A program made the position numbers and the translations under genes. From the NCBI GenBank assembly GCA_019347575.1, contig JAHWKY010000035.1:1-43636 (forward strand): a stretch of DNA of 43,636 nt. Reading direction: 5' to 3'. A model generated the notes under the pieces. That model was not told where the DNA came from and ran no database searches. It saw nothing but the letters and a program-made list of their open reading frames with translations. Positions 7,398 to 15,104 of the stretch are shown piece after piece. Position 1 is the first letter of the stretch; each line of letters begins with the position of its first letter. Source of the DNA: Actinomycetota bacterium (GTDB lineage Bacteria; Actinomycetota; Nitriliruptoria; Nitriliruptorales; Nitriliruptoraceae).

Positions 7398-10300
7398 ATG
7401 TCCCAACTCCGCACGCACGACGAGTTCGGGACGCCGCGGGAGGCGGCAGCACGACCGCAGACGCGCGACGACGTCGTGGAGAGGCACGGGCCCGGCCTCG
7501 ATGGGCTCGATCTGCCGCCTGTGGACGTCGCTCCGGCGGCGCGAGCGCCCCAGTCGCCGCCAGAGGTCGTGCTGGCTCTCCAGCGCCGGGCGGGGAACCG
7601 AGCCGCCGCGGAGTGGGTGCAGCGCAACGCGCGATCGCCGCGCGGTGAGCCGCTGCCCGTGACGGCGGATGGCGCGCATCGTGTCCTCGGCGAAGCGGCA
7701 ACCGCTGTCCGGGTCCACCGCGATTCTCCGATCGCGGAGAACCCGGACGCGCTCGCGCGCACGGAGGGCTTCGACATCCATCTCGCCCCGGGCGCGCCCG
7801 GGCCGGAGACCACCGGGGGCCAGGTCATCCTCGCCCACGAGGCGGCGCACGTCGTCCAGCAGACGCGACCGGGGCCGCGCGTGCAGCGGGCCGCCGCGGA
7901 ACGCGAAGCCGACGAGGCGGCCGAGGCCGCGCTCGACGGTGGGCCTGTGCCGGACCTGAAATCCGCCCGGGGGCCCCACTACTTCGAGGCGCGGTGGCAC
8001 CAGGCCACGCTCACGAACGCCATGGAGCTCGCCGGCTTCAGCGACGAGGAGCAACAGGAGGCTTACTTCGCCAACTGGTGCCGGGATGTGTCGCAGCTCA
8101 TGGTGCCGCCCGCCCGGAAGTACCTCGGCCCCCAGAACATCATGACGCTGCTCAACGTCATGGCGCAGATGAAGTTCGGCCGCGGTGTGACGCCCGAGGA
8201 CCTCGGGCAGTACAGCCGCCGCGAGCACATCGACGCCCCCGCGGGCACGACGAACGACGACGTGATCGGCAAGGCGCTGAAAATCGAGGGCCGGGGCCGG
8301 CTGCCACTCGAAGGCGGACCCGAGCACAAAGGCTCGCCGACCGAGTCCGAGGACCTCTCATCGGCCAACATCGCCAACCTGATGCGTCTCGACGCCTCTG
8401 GGACGCCCGCCTACATCTACAGCTCGAAGGACTACATCCTCGAACAGGCCCGTGCGGCCCTCGCGGCGGGCCGCACGCCGACGGGCCTGGCCCATCTCGG
8501 CAACCTCTCCCACACCGTGCAGGACCTCTTCGCGCACTCGAACTGGGTGGAGATGGCCGTGGGCAAGCTCATCGAGGAGGATAAGGTGGTCCTCGACCTG
8601 GCCGGGCCCGGCCCGGAGGCCGAGGCCGCCCGCGAGGTGAAGCGGCGGCGCGATGCCGGTCTGCCGGCCATCGAGACCTACGCCGGCGAGGTCCAGACCG
8701 CTGCCGGTGACACCCGACCGATCCTCACGACCGGGACGTTCTCGGGCAGCCTGGGTGACCCCGGCCATGACACGCTCATCTCCATCCGGCACGAGGCGCG
8801 CAACTTCCTGGACCAGCACAACCCGTTCGCGCCCGGAGGCTCCGACACCGCGTACTTCGATCTCGCCATCGAGCTGCTGCGGCGTGCTGAGACCTCGGCG
8901 CAGGAGGGCAGCCTCGGCGAGATCGTCATCCAGTCGGTGGAGGCCATCGCCAGCAACGCGGCCATCACCCGGAGGGTCGAGGATGTGGCTCACGATCTCG
9001 AGCGGGGGGCGCGCTCGCTCGGCGGTGCCGGACGCCTGGGCGACATCTTGGCCGGAGGCGCCCGCCTGGTCGGCGGGGCAGCGCAGTCGGCGGTCGGCTG
9101 GGCCGGGGACGCGTGGAAGGACGGTCTGCGTCGGGCGGCCACGACGATCGTCAACCGCGTCCTCGGCAACGCCACGCTGGTAGATGTCGCCGAGTTCGTG
9201 CTCAAGGGCAGGGGCGCGATCGGGACCGCGTGGAACGGGGTGAAGCAGTTCGTGGAGGGGCTGCCGGACCGCGTGCGCGACATCATCATGCCGCAGCTCG
9301 TCAAGGCCGAGGAGGCCCTCAAGAAGAAGTACCGCCAGCTCGGCCAGGCCGCCTGGCAGACCGCCGTCGGCAAGTTCATGGAGGCGCTCGGCGAGGTCGC
9401 GCCTCACGCAGCGGAGCGCGAGAGCCCCGTCTTCAAGAAGGTCGAACGGCTCCGTAACGAGGTCCTACCAAAACTGCGCGAGGACATGGCGAACGCCATC
9501 CGCCGCGTCTCGAGCGGCCCGGAGGCGGAGCGGGCGATCGCCCTGATCGAGAAGCGCCCGCTCGGCGAGATCATCCCCTACCTCCAGGGGGCGGGCTTCC
9601 AGCAGCTCCTCCGCGGCCTCGACCGCGTCGAGCAGCGACGGCTCATGGAGACCGGCGAGAACTTCAGCGAGCTGAACGAGCGGATCCAGCAGTTCGACAA
9701 CCTGCCAGAGTGGGCCAAACCGGGCCCGTCGCACTCCCAGCTGGCCAAGGACCACGCGTCGTCGCCGTTCTTCGGGGCCGCCTTCGCGGCGGCCAACCAA
9801 GCGGACACGCTGCTGGTCCAGGCGCTCCAGCAAGCGTGGGCGGCTCGAGGTCAGACCGGGCCAGCTGCCGGCCTCGGCGGCGACGTCGGTGAGCTGCGTG
9901 AGGAGCGCGAGCGGCCCGGCGAACCCGCCGTCGAACGGGCCGAGGAGCGGGAAGGCGAGAGCGACCTCGCCCGGCAGCGACGCACGCACTTCCTCCAGAC
10001 CCGGCAGGCCGGCCAGCGCGTGCTGGCCATGGGGCACGGCGAGATCGCGCTGCCGGTGCAGGCGCTCGTCGAGGCGGCCGACGCGCTCTGGAACCTCCAG
10101 ACCCAGCGCCCCGTCGTCGGCCCCGTCGTCCGCGGCCTGGTCGCGCTGCTGCGCGAGGCGGCGCCTTCGGCGCAGCTGCTCGCCGAGATCGCGCGGGTTC
10201 GGCGCTGGCTCCAGACCCAGGGCGACGACGAGCTCACCCGCCTCCTCTCGGGCGACCTGTCCCGCATCGAGCAGATCGTGCGGAGCAGCCTCACACCGGA

Positions 10301-10973
10301 CTGTGAGCCGGGTGAGACCAGCGCACAGCACAACGTCCACGCCGGGATGCACCAGCCCGGCGAGACCCCGGAGCGTCACGCCCAGCACGCCGGGGTGTGC
10401 ACCCCCGGCGAGACCGCCGCGGACCATGCCGCCCACGCGGCGTCCGTCCATCCGGGCGAGACGCTGGTGCAGCACGCCGCCCACGCGGGAACGCCCGCAG
10501 GTGAGACGCCGGCGCAGCACATGGCGCACGCGGGACCGCCGTGCCCGGGCGAGACACCCGAGCAACACACGGCCCACACGCACGCGCCCGTGACGCCAGC
10601 CCACTACCGCGAGCAGATCGATCAGGTGAACCGGTTCCGCGGTCCGAGCCGCGAGATCGTCCTACCCGACGGGAAACGCGCGCAGGCCGGCGCGGTCCGG
10701 CTCAGCGACTGCGATCCCTCGAAGGGGCCGGAGCAGCGGGGTTCCTGCCAGTCGATGGGCGCCGACGAGGTGGCCCGCCGTGACGCCCTCACCGAGGCCG
10801 AGGGCGATCCCGCCCGGCGCCTCGAGATGCAGATCGATCGGATCTTCGGTCACCCCTACGACTCCACGTGGTGGCGCGGCACCCTGACGAACTGGGCCAA
10901 CGAACACAAGGCGGTGCTGGCGCGCTACATCCTCGAGCGGAACTCCGGGCAGATCGAGAGCCACGCCCACTGA
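7398..10973 (+). CDS. DUF4157 / HET-C domain protein with PGET-His repeats
   Basis: Encodes 1191 residues from ATG 7398. Residues about 55-80 hold VVLALQRRAGNRAAAEWVQ, an opening common in DUF4157 (eCIS core) proteins. Residues about 95-160 match DUF4157, ending ILAHEAAHVVQQ with an HExxH zinc-protease-like motif at 147-151. Residues about 190-480 match the heterokaryon-incompatibility HET-C domain (YFANWCRDVSQLM, GLAHLGNLSHTVQDLFAHSN). A long helical region follows, then six PGET..H..HAG repeats (about 969-1066) and a 110-residue tail. No signal peptide is seen. DUF4157 proteins are often cargo or partners of extracellular contractile injection systems, but no such structural genes lie nearby. 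An effector or toxin role is inference. Confidence 0.85.
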   Translation: MSQLRTHDEFGTPREAAARPQTRDDVVERHGPGLDGLDLPPVDVAPAARAPQSPPEVVLALQRRAGNRAAAEWVQRNARSPRGEPLPVTADGAHRVLGEAATAVRVHRDSPIAENPDALARTEGFDIHLAPGAPGPETTGGQVILAHEAAHVVQQTRPGPRVQRAAAEREADEAAEAALDGGPVPDLKSARGPHYFEARWHQATLTNAMELAGFSDEEQQEAYFANWCRDVSQLMVPPARKYLGPQNIMTLLNVMAQMKFGRGVTPEDLGQYSRREHIDAPAGTTNDDVIGKALKIEGRGRLPLEGGPEHKGSPTESEDLSSANIANLMRLDASGTPAYIYSSKDYILEQARAALAAGRTPTGLAHLGNLSHTVQDLFAHSNWVEMAVGKLIEEDKVVLDLAGPGPEAEAAREVKRRRDAGLPAIETYAGEVQTAAGDTRPILTTGTFSGSLGDPGHDTLISIRHEARNFLDQHNPFAPGGSDTAYFDLAIELLRRAETSAQEGSLGEIVIQSVEAIASNAAITRRVEDVAHDLERGARSLGGAGRLGDILAGGARLVGGAAQSAVGWAGDAWKDGLRRAATTIVNRVLGNATLVDVAEFVLKGRGAIGTAWNGVKQFVEGLPDRVRDIIMPQLVKAEEALKKKYRQLGQAAWQTAVGKFMEALGEVAPHAAERESPVFKKVERLRNEVLPKLREDMANAIRRVSSGPEAERAIALIEKRPLGEIIPYLQGAGFQQLLRGLDRVEQRRLMETGENFSELNERIQQFDNLPEWAKPGPSHSQLAKDHASSPFFGAAFAAANQADTLLVQALQQAWAARGQTGPAAGLGGDVGELREERERPGEPAVERAEEREGESDLARQRRTHFLQTRQAGQRVLAMGHGEIALPVQALVEAADALWNLQTQRPVVGPVVRGLVALLREAAPSAQLLAEIARVRRWLQTQGDDELTRLLSGDLSRIEQIVRSSLTPDCEPGETSAQHNVHAGMHQPGETPERHAQHAGVCTPGETAADHAAHAASVHPGETLVQHAAHAGTPAGETPAQHMAHAGPPCPGETPEQHTAHTHAPVTPAHYREQIDQVNRFRGPSREIVLPDGKRAQAGAVRLSDCDPSKGPEQRGSCQSMGADEVARRDALTEAEGDPARRLEMQIDRIFGHPYDSTWWRGTLTNWANEHKAVLARYILERNSGQIESHAH
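10303..10592 (+). repeat. PGET-His repeat array inside the HET-C gene
   Basis: About six in-frame repeats of 15-17 residues follow the pattern PGETxxxHxxHAG. Examples are PGETSAQHNVHAG, PGETPERHAQHAG, PGETAADHAAHAA, PGETLVQHAAHAG, GETPAQHMAHAG and PGETPEQHTAHTH. Three repeats are preceded by Cys. Regular His pairs with occasional Cys suggest metal binding. The next segment (TPAHYREQ) may be a decayed seventh unit. Confidence 0.8.
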
Positions 10974-11033
10974 CCCAGGCCGTGCGCCCAGGGTTTCTGG
11001 TACTCACCGAGGCGAGTCACGTCCGTGGCGCCG

Positions 11034-11049
11034 GTCTCCAAAAGGAGAC
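11034..11049. other. Small hairpin after the HET-C gene
   Basis: GTCTCC-AAAA-GGAGAC forms a perfect 6-bp stem with a 4-base loop in the 117-bp gap between the HET-C gene and the antitoxin remnant. No T-run follows, so it is a weak terminator candidate; it could instead be an operator of the toxin-antitoxin locus. Confidence 0.3.
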
Positions 11050-11090
11050 GCTCTGGGTAGGCGATCCCCGATGCCGCCGTGGGAAGCTAA

Positions 11091-11312
11091 GACGATGACG
11101 AGGTCTACCGACGAGCGCGGATCCGAGCCGCCGAGGTCGGCACGTCCGTGTCGGCTGCCGTCCGCGAGTTCCTGACACAGTTCGCAGGCGAGCAGACCGA
11201 GTTCGAACGGCGGAAGCGACTGGAGAGGCAGACACTGGCCTCCATCCAGGCGTTCCGGGCCGGTGACCGGCTGACACGCGACGAGATCCATCGGCGCGAT
11301 GCGCTTCGTTGA
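11091..11312 (+). pseudogene. VapB-like antitoxin lacking a start
   Basis: The frame from 11091 encodes DDDEVYRRARIRAAEVG, then TSVSAAVREFLTQFAGE and a charged tail ending RDEIHRRDALR. This is the ribbon-helix-helix pattern of VapB antitoxins, about 73 residues. A TAA stop stands directly in front of it at 11088-11090 and no ATG, GTG or TTG is available before the conserved part. The ATG at 11095 and the one at 11071 are in another frame, so a one-base shift near 11100 would restore a start. The 3' end overlaps the ATG of the PIN remnant, the usual arrangement of these operons. Confidence 0.6.
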
Positions 11313-11591
11313 CACCAACGCGTCCAGGCAACACATCCGGCACGGGCAGAGCGCCTCACGTCTGACCAGGCGGTGGCTCTCATCGACGCGTGGCTTCGGT
11401 TCGACGTCCGCGATGTGACGGTGCGACTCATGCAGGATGCGTTCGCGACCGCCCGCCGATGGCAGATCTCGTACTGGGATGCCACCGTCGTCGAGGCTGC
11501 GAGAGACGCGGCCTGTGCGGTACTTCTGACGGAGGACCTCCAGGACGGGATGGACTTCGCCGGAGTCCGCGTCACGGACCCCTTCCGCTGA
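11299..11591 (+). pseudogene. PIN-domain toxin with internal deletion
   Basis: ATG 11299 begins MRFVDTN, the classic PIN-domain opening with the first catalytic Asp. After about eight codons the sequence jumps, in another frame, to VQATHPARAERLTSDQAVAL, and then continues through FDVRDVT, ISYWDATVVEAARDAACAV, LLTEDLQDG and the C-terminal DPFR. Compared with normal VapC toxins of about 135 residues, some 40-60 codons between the first Asp and the middle helix are gone. The missing part includes a catalytic acidic residue. The junction lies near 11316-11325. The toxin should be inactive. Confidence 0.7.
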
Positions 11592-11703
11592 CGCAACTTC
11601 GGGTCGGCTCCGAACAGACCGGTGATGCGCTGTGCGCCGCGTTCGAGGCCGCCCTCGCGCCGACGATGTGTCACCATCGACCCCCCGGGGAAGAGGAGAC
11701 GGC

Positions 11704-12453
11704 ATGGACGCGCGAGACGAACGCGCAGCCGGAGCCGAGTCTCGGAGCTCCCCTGGTCCGCGGATCTCGTTGCTCGGAGGGTTCGGCCTCTCGGACGGAC
11801 GCGTCGACGTCGCCATCGCGGAGGGTCCGCAGCGGCTGCTCGCGTTCCTCGCCCTGCGCAAGCGCCCGGTGCGGCGCACGCTCGCCGCCGGTGCCCTGTG
11901 GCCTGACGTCGGCCAGGAGCAGGCCAGTTCCAGCCTGCGCTCCACGCTGACGCGCCTCGACGAGGGTGCGCGGTCGGCGCTGGCCGTCACCGCCTCGCAG
12001 CTCGCGATCGCCGGCCGGATCACGGTGGACCTGTGGGAGGCCGAAGCGCTCGCACGTCGTCTGGCGGGCCCCCACGAGTCGTTGACCGTCGACCGCTCGT
12101 CCTCGGCTGAGGTCGATGCGCTCTCGTCCGACATCCTCCCCGACTGGTACGAGGACTGGGTGATCGTGGAGGCCGAAGCCTGGCGCCTCCAGCGCCTCCA
12201 CGCACTGGAGACGCTGGCCGACGACCTGCGGAACGAGGGCTCGTTCGGGCAGGCGTCCTCCGCCGCACAGGCGGCCATCGACGCCGACCCGCTCCGGGAG
12301 AGCCCTCGTGCGGCCCTGATCCGCGTGCACATGGCCGAAGGCAACGTCTCGGACGCGATCCGGGAGTTCGCGCGGTACCGCCAGCTCCTGATGCGTGAGC
12401 TCGGGCTCGAGCCCACACCCCGGTTGCGGGCTCTGCTCGACCAGGGTCGGTGA
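11704..12453 (+). CDS. SARP-like transcriptional regulator with BTAD domain
   Basis: Encodes 249 residues from ATG 11704, preceded by AGAGGAG at good spacing. Residues about 20-95 form an OmpR-type winged helix (ISLLGGFGLSDGRVDVAIAE, then RLLAFLALRKRPVRR and ALWPD, SSLRSTLTRLD). Residues about 140-245 form the bacterial transcriptional activation domain: DWVIVEAEAWRLQRLHALE, AAQAAIDADPLRESP and YRQLLMRELGLEPTPRLRAL. No ATPase or sensor domain is attached, so it is a small SARP. These proteins activate nearby genes by binding direct repeats, and a candidate array lies at 12724-12764. Confidence 0.85.
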   Translation: MDARDERAAGAESRSSPGPRISLLGGFGLSDGRVDVAIAEGPQRLLAFLALRKRPVRRTLAAGALWPDVGQEQASSSLRSTLTRLDEGARSALAVTASQLAIAGRITVDLWEAEALARRLAGPHESLTVDRSSSAEVDALSSDILPDWYEDWVIVEAEAWRLQRLHALETLADDLRNEGSFGQASSAAQAAIDADPLRESPRAALIRVHMAEGNVSDAIREFARYRQLLMRELGLEPTPRLRALLDQGR

Positions 12454-12487
12454 CGCTGGCGTCACGGGCGTCGGGCACGCTGGCAGC

Positions 12488-12706
12488 ATGACACAACAGC
12501 AGACCGGCCTCATGGTGCTGCGGGTGTGGACCGAGGAGGGCTCGACCGAGCCGCTCCGGGTCGATGTCCGCCAGACCTACGACCTGTCGCGCGGGTTCCG
12601 CCGCCCCCTGACGCTCACCGATATCGACCTGGTCTTGGCCGCCGTGCGCACCTTCCTGGAGACCGGCCGAGCTGTCGGCGCTGCGAGCGGCAACGGGGGC
12701 GGGTGA
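12488..12706 (+). CDS. Hypothetical small protein
   Basis: Encodes 72 residues from ATG 12488, 34 bases after the SARP gene. It reads MVLRVWTEEGSTEPLRVDVR in the centre and ends in a Gly-rich tail after VRTFLETGRAVG. I recognise no named domain. The compact alpha/beta look and its place right after the regulator suggest co-transcription. An alternative start is the internal ATG at 12512. Confidence 0.5.
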   Translation: MTQQQTGLMVLRVWTEEGSTEPLRVDVRQTYDLSRGFRRPLTLTDIDLVLAAVRTFLETGRAVGAASGNGGG

Positions 12707-12723
12707 CCGGTCGGCCGGACGGC

Positions 12724-12764
12724 GTCACGCGACCGTCACGCCGTGGTCACGTGACCGCGTCACC
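12724..12764 (+). promoter_or_regulatory. GTCACG direct repeats, candidate SARP operator
   Basis: GTCACG occurs at 12724, 12735 and 12746, exactly 11 bp apart, with a fourth imperfect copy GTCACC at 12759. Direct repeats on one face of the helix with an 11-bp period are the known operator style of SARP regulators, and a SARP gene ends 270 bp upstream. The third copy is also part of a 12-bp palindrome GGTCACGTGACC (12745-12756). The array lies before the DUF6458 gene at 12835. No clear -10 hexamer follows. Confidence 0.45.
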
Positions 12765-12834
12765 ATCGGAACGGAACCTGCCGCTGAGAGCCAGCCGGTC
12801 CCACGACCGCTCGCAGGTCCACAGAGAGCGTGCT

Positions 12835-13086
12835 ATGCGCATCGGTGTGAGCATCTTCCTGATCGCCGTCGGGGCCATCCTGCGGTTCGCGCTGGAGACC
12901 TCGGTCGAGGGCATCGACCTCGCCATGACCGGCGTGATCCTGATGGTGGTCGGTATCGTCGGGCTGCTGGTCTCGGTGGCCTTCTGGAGCAGTCTCAGTC
13001 CCTCACGCCGCCGGGCGAACATCGCCAGCAGCGAGGTGGTGCACGAGATCGAGACCATCTCGACCCGTGAGCCGGAGATCGTCTGA
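12835..13086 (+). CDS. DUF6458 family membrane protein
   Basis: Encodes 83 residues from ATG 12835, preceded by AGAGAG. It starts MRIGVSIFLIAVGAILRFAL and has a second hydrophobic stretch GVILMVVGIVGLLVSVAFW, giving two membrane helices, then a charged cytoplasmic tail. This is the pattern of DUF6458, a small actinobacterial membrane family of unknown function. It stands downstream of the GTCACG array, so it may be a target of the SARP-like regulator. Confidence 0.75.
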   Translation: MRIGVSIFLIAVGAILRFALETSVEGIDLAMTGVILMVVGIVGLLVSVAFWSSLSPSRRRANIASSEVVHEIETISTREPEIV

Positions 13087-13166
13087 TCGCCCCGCGTGGT
13101 CAACCGCGTACGCAACCGACCTCGCTCACCGACCTCCCGCACCGACCTACGCCGAGGGCACGAACC

Positions 13167-13484
13167 GTGACAGACCGGTCCGCAGACAACCGTCCCGGCG
13201 AGCCCGGCGCCCTCCTGGCGCCGTCGTCGGCGACCAGGCCCCTGGTCGTCCTCGAGGAGCGTCCGGCGGCACCGTCGGTCGTTCGCCCGTGCAGTGTGCA
13301 GCTGCCACGCGACCTGCTGGTGCGGCTGGCGGCACTGTCTCGCCAGGTCAGTGACATCCGCCAGGAACACGCCGCGCACCCCGAGCTGTCGCTGCGCCTG
13401 GACGAGGTCGCGGCCGATCTGGACGGGCTGATCCAGCGCATCTACGACGAGACCGTCCGGCACCTCGCCGGCCGACGCGGGTGA
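13167..13484 (+). CDS. Hypothetical coiled-coil protein
   Basis: Encodes 105 residues from GTG 13167, with CCGAGGG upstream. The first 45 residues are low complexity. The rest is amphipathic and helical: LPRDLLVRLAALSRQVSDIR, then HPELSLRLDEVAADLDGLIQ, then IYDETVRHLAGRR. I do not recognise a family. It lies 80 bp after the DUF6458 gene and may share its transcript. Confidence 0.45.
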   Translation: MTDRSADNRPGEPGALLAPSSATRPLVVLEERPAAPSVVRPCSVQLPRDLLVRLAALSRQVSDIRQEHAAHPELSLRLDEVAADLDGLIQRIYDETVRHLAGRRG

Positions 13485-13557
13485 ACGTACTGCCCACGCA
13501 CCACCATCGACCTGCTCTGGTGTGCGGCATCGGCGTCGACGGGGGAACATGCGAACC

Positions 13558-13594
13558 TGCATGACATGATGCGTGTCTGCATGCTCAGTAGGGT
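13558..13594 (+). promoter_or_regulatory. Candidate antitoxin promoter and operator
   Basis: Two TGCATG palindromes (13558-13563 and 13578-13583) lie exactly 20 bp apart, immediately before TAGGGT (13589-13594), a likely -10 hexamer. The antitoxin ATG is at 13598, so translation would be nearly leaderless. Toxin-antitoxin operons usually repress themselves through such paired sites. The -35 element is not evident. Confidence 0.35.
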
Positions 13595-13597
13595 CTC

Positions 13598-14059
13598 ATG
13601 CCGACGGTGCAGATCCGTGATCTCGATGAGGACGTCTACGCCGCGCTGGCGCGGCGAGCAGAGGACGCCGGGATCAGCGTCCCTGAGCTGCTGCGCCGCC
13701 ACGCAACCCGGCTCGTGGCACGCCCCTTGGTCGAGGAGTGGCTGGCACGGACCGGGCGACGTTCGTCACAGGTCACACGTCAGGAGGTCCTGGACTCCAT
13801 CGATGAACTATGCGTTCCCCGCGCCAGTCACGCAGATCCTCGACTGCTTGGAGGCTCGTGGTTGACGCCGGGTCCCTGTTCCTGCTCTTGGGCCGAGCCT
13901 GGGAGCTCCGGGAGAACGTTCGGGGCCACGACGCGATGTACCGGTGGAAGTGTCGGTGACCTATCCGGACTTCCCGGGGCGTCGTGCGAACGGATGATGG
14001 ACGATTGGACGAGTCGCCGGGGAACCCTACCGTCACGTGAGGGTAGGGTGCGTCAATGA
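13598..14059 (+). CDS. VapB/FitA-like antitoxin with read-through C-terminus
   Basis: The first 72-75 residues from ATG 13598 are a normal antitoxin: MPTVQIRDLDEDVYAALARR, then GISVPELLRRHATRLVARPL and a tail ending VTRQEVLDSIDEL. This is the ribbon-helix-helix family that represses its own promoter and neutralises a PIN toxin. Such proteins usually stop at about 75-85 residues. Here the frame continues to 14059, giving 153 residues, because the toxin region has been rearranged. The extra C-terminus has no protein-like pattern. The antitoxin domain may still fold and bind DNA. Confidence 0.6.
   Translation: MPTVQIRDLDEDVYAALARRAEDAGISVPELLRRHATRLVARPLVEEWLARTGRRSSQVTRQEVLDSIDELCVPRASHADPRLLGGSWLTPGPCSCSWAEPGSSGRTFGATTRCTGGSVGDLSGLPGASCERMMDDWTSRRGTLPSREGRVRQ
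13858..13959 (+). pseudogene. PIN-domain toxin remnant with internal deletion
   Basis: GTG 13858 starts VVDAGS, the usual PIN opening, and the frame then goes almost directly to GRAWELRENVRGHDAMY, which matches the C-terminal half of FitB/VapC toxins (normally RxWELRxNxxxYDAxYVALAE). It stops after 33 residues instead of about 130. The middle of the domain and the final catalytic region are missing. The gene follows an antitoxin, as in an intact locus. Confidence 0.6.
14024..14049. promoter_or_regulatory. Inverted repeat before the methyltransferase gene
   Basis: ACCCTACC (14024-14031) and GGTAGGGT (14042-14049) form a perfect 8-bp inverted repeat around GTCACGTGAG. The right arm contains TAGGGT, a possible -10 hexamer, so the dyad could be an operator over the promoter. 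The spacer shares GTCACGTGA with the palindrome at 12745-12756. Confidence 0.35.
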
Positions 14060-14107
14060 TCGGCTCGGCGCGTCGCGCCCGAGCGCGTACCCATCTCGAG
14101 GAGCGGC

Positions 14108-15028
14108 GTGGCAGTCCAGACCGCCTCAGCACGACTGCATGACCCGCGCTCGATCACGCCGGTCGACCTGGCGGCTGCCGTCGGCCAGAGCCTCGGCTAC
14201 GTCGAGCGCGCGGCCCGTGCCCGCGCCCGGCGCGTGGCCGCCACCCACGGCGGCGACCCCGTCCCTTGGCGCTCGCGACGCAACCTGGAGCGCCACGTCG
14301 CCAACTACCTGGTGGCCGCGTGGTTCGGGGCCGGCGCGACGGGTGTGCACCGCTACCTCGATGTCGGCTGTGGGATCGGGGCGCTGGCGGCCTGGATCGC
14401 CGACCGCCTCGACGCCTCGCTGGCCGCCGTCGACACGGACCCGCTCATGCGCACCATCGCGGCGCGCACCGCCCCGGACGCGCAGGTGCTGGAGAGGATC
14501 GATCGGGCCCCAACCGCTGATCTCGTGACCGCGCTGGAGGTCGTCGAGCACCTCGCCCGTGGTGACCAGCACCGCTTCGTCGCCACGTTGTTCGCACGCG
14601 TGCGTCCCGGCGGTCAGCTGGTGATCTCGACCCCGGACGAGTCGGCCTATCCGTTCGGTGATTCGGGTTACCGGCCCCACGTCGGTTGCCTGGACGCCGC
14701 GAGCCTGCACCAGCTGCTGCGTCGGGCCACGGGCCAGCATGTGGAGATCTGGCATCTCGACGGTGGGCCCTTCACCGCTCGACGAGGCCGCCTGCTGGCC
14801 GAGTGGGTCGCCAACCACCTGTGGGCCACGATCGCCGCTGGGCCGGTCGAGGCCCTGGTACGGCGCCTGGTACGGCGCACCCGGACCATCCCGAGCGCCC
14901 CCACCGCCGACCAGCTCGGCACGATCGTCCTGCGTCCACACTCGGTGGCATCGGAGCCCGCAGGCACCGGCCTGATCGCCCGAGTGACCAAGCCTTTGCC
15001 GGACGGACATGAAGCAACACTGACGTAA
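14108..15028 (+). CDS. Class I SAM-dependent methyltransferase
   Basis: Encodes 306 residues from GTG 14108. Motif I, the SAM-binding loop, is YLDVGCGIGALAAWIADRL near residues 80-100, followed by an acidic residue in LAAVDTDPL. Motif II is ADLVTALEVVEHLA and motif III is LFARVRPGGQLVISTPDE. This is the Methyltransf_11/23 fold. The first 70 residues and the C-terminal third, rich in hydrophobic and basic residues, are not conserved in any family I know. The substrate is unknown. A dyad lies about 60 bp upstream. Confidence 0.8.
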   Translation: MAVQTASARLHDPRSITPVDLAAAVGQSLGYVERAARARARRVAATHGGDPVPWRSRRNLERHVANYLVAAWFGAGATGVHRYLDVGCGIGALAAWIADRLDASLAAVDTDPLMRTIAARTAPDAQVLERIDRAPTADLVTALEVVEHLARGDQHRFVATLFARVRPGGQLVISTPDESAYPFGDSGYRPHVGCLDAASLHQLLRRATGQHVEIWHLDGGPFTARRGRLLAEWVANHLWATIAAGPVEALVRRLVRRTRTIPSAPTADQLGTIVLRPHSVASEPAGTGLIARVTKPLPDGHEATLT

Positions 15029-15104
15029 CGGTACGGTGCTGACTCCTGCCCGCACCCAGCTGGGCCCCCGTACCCTGAAGGGCTGGCGATCGGACCAAAA
15101 CCAC

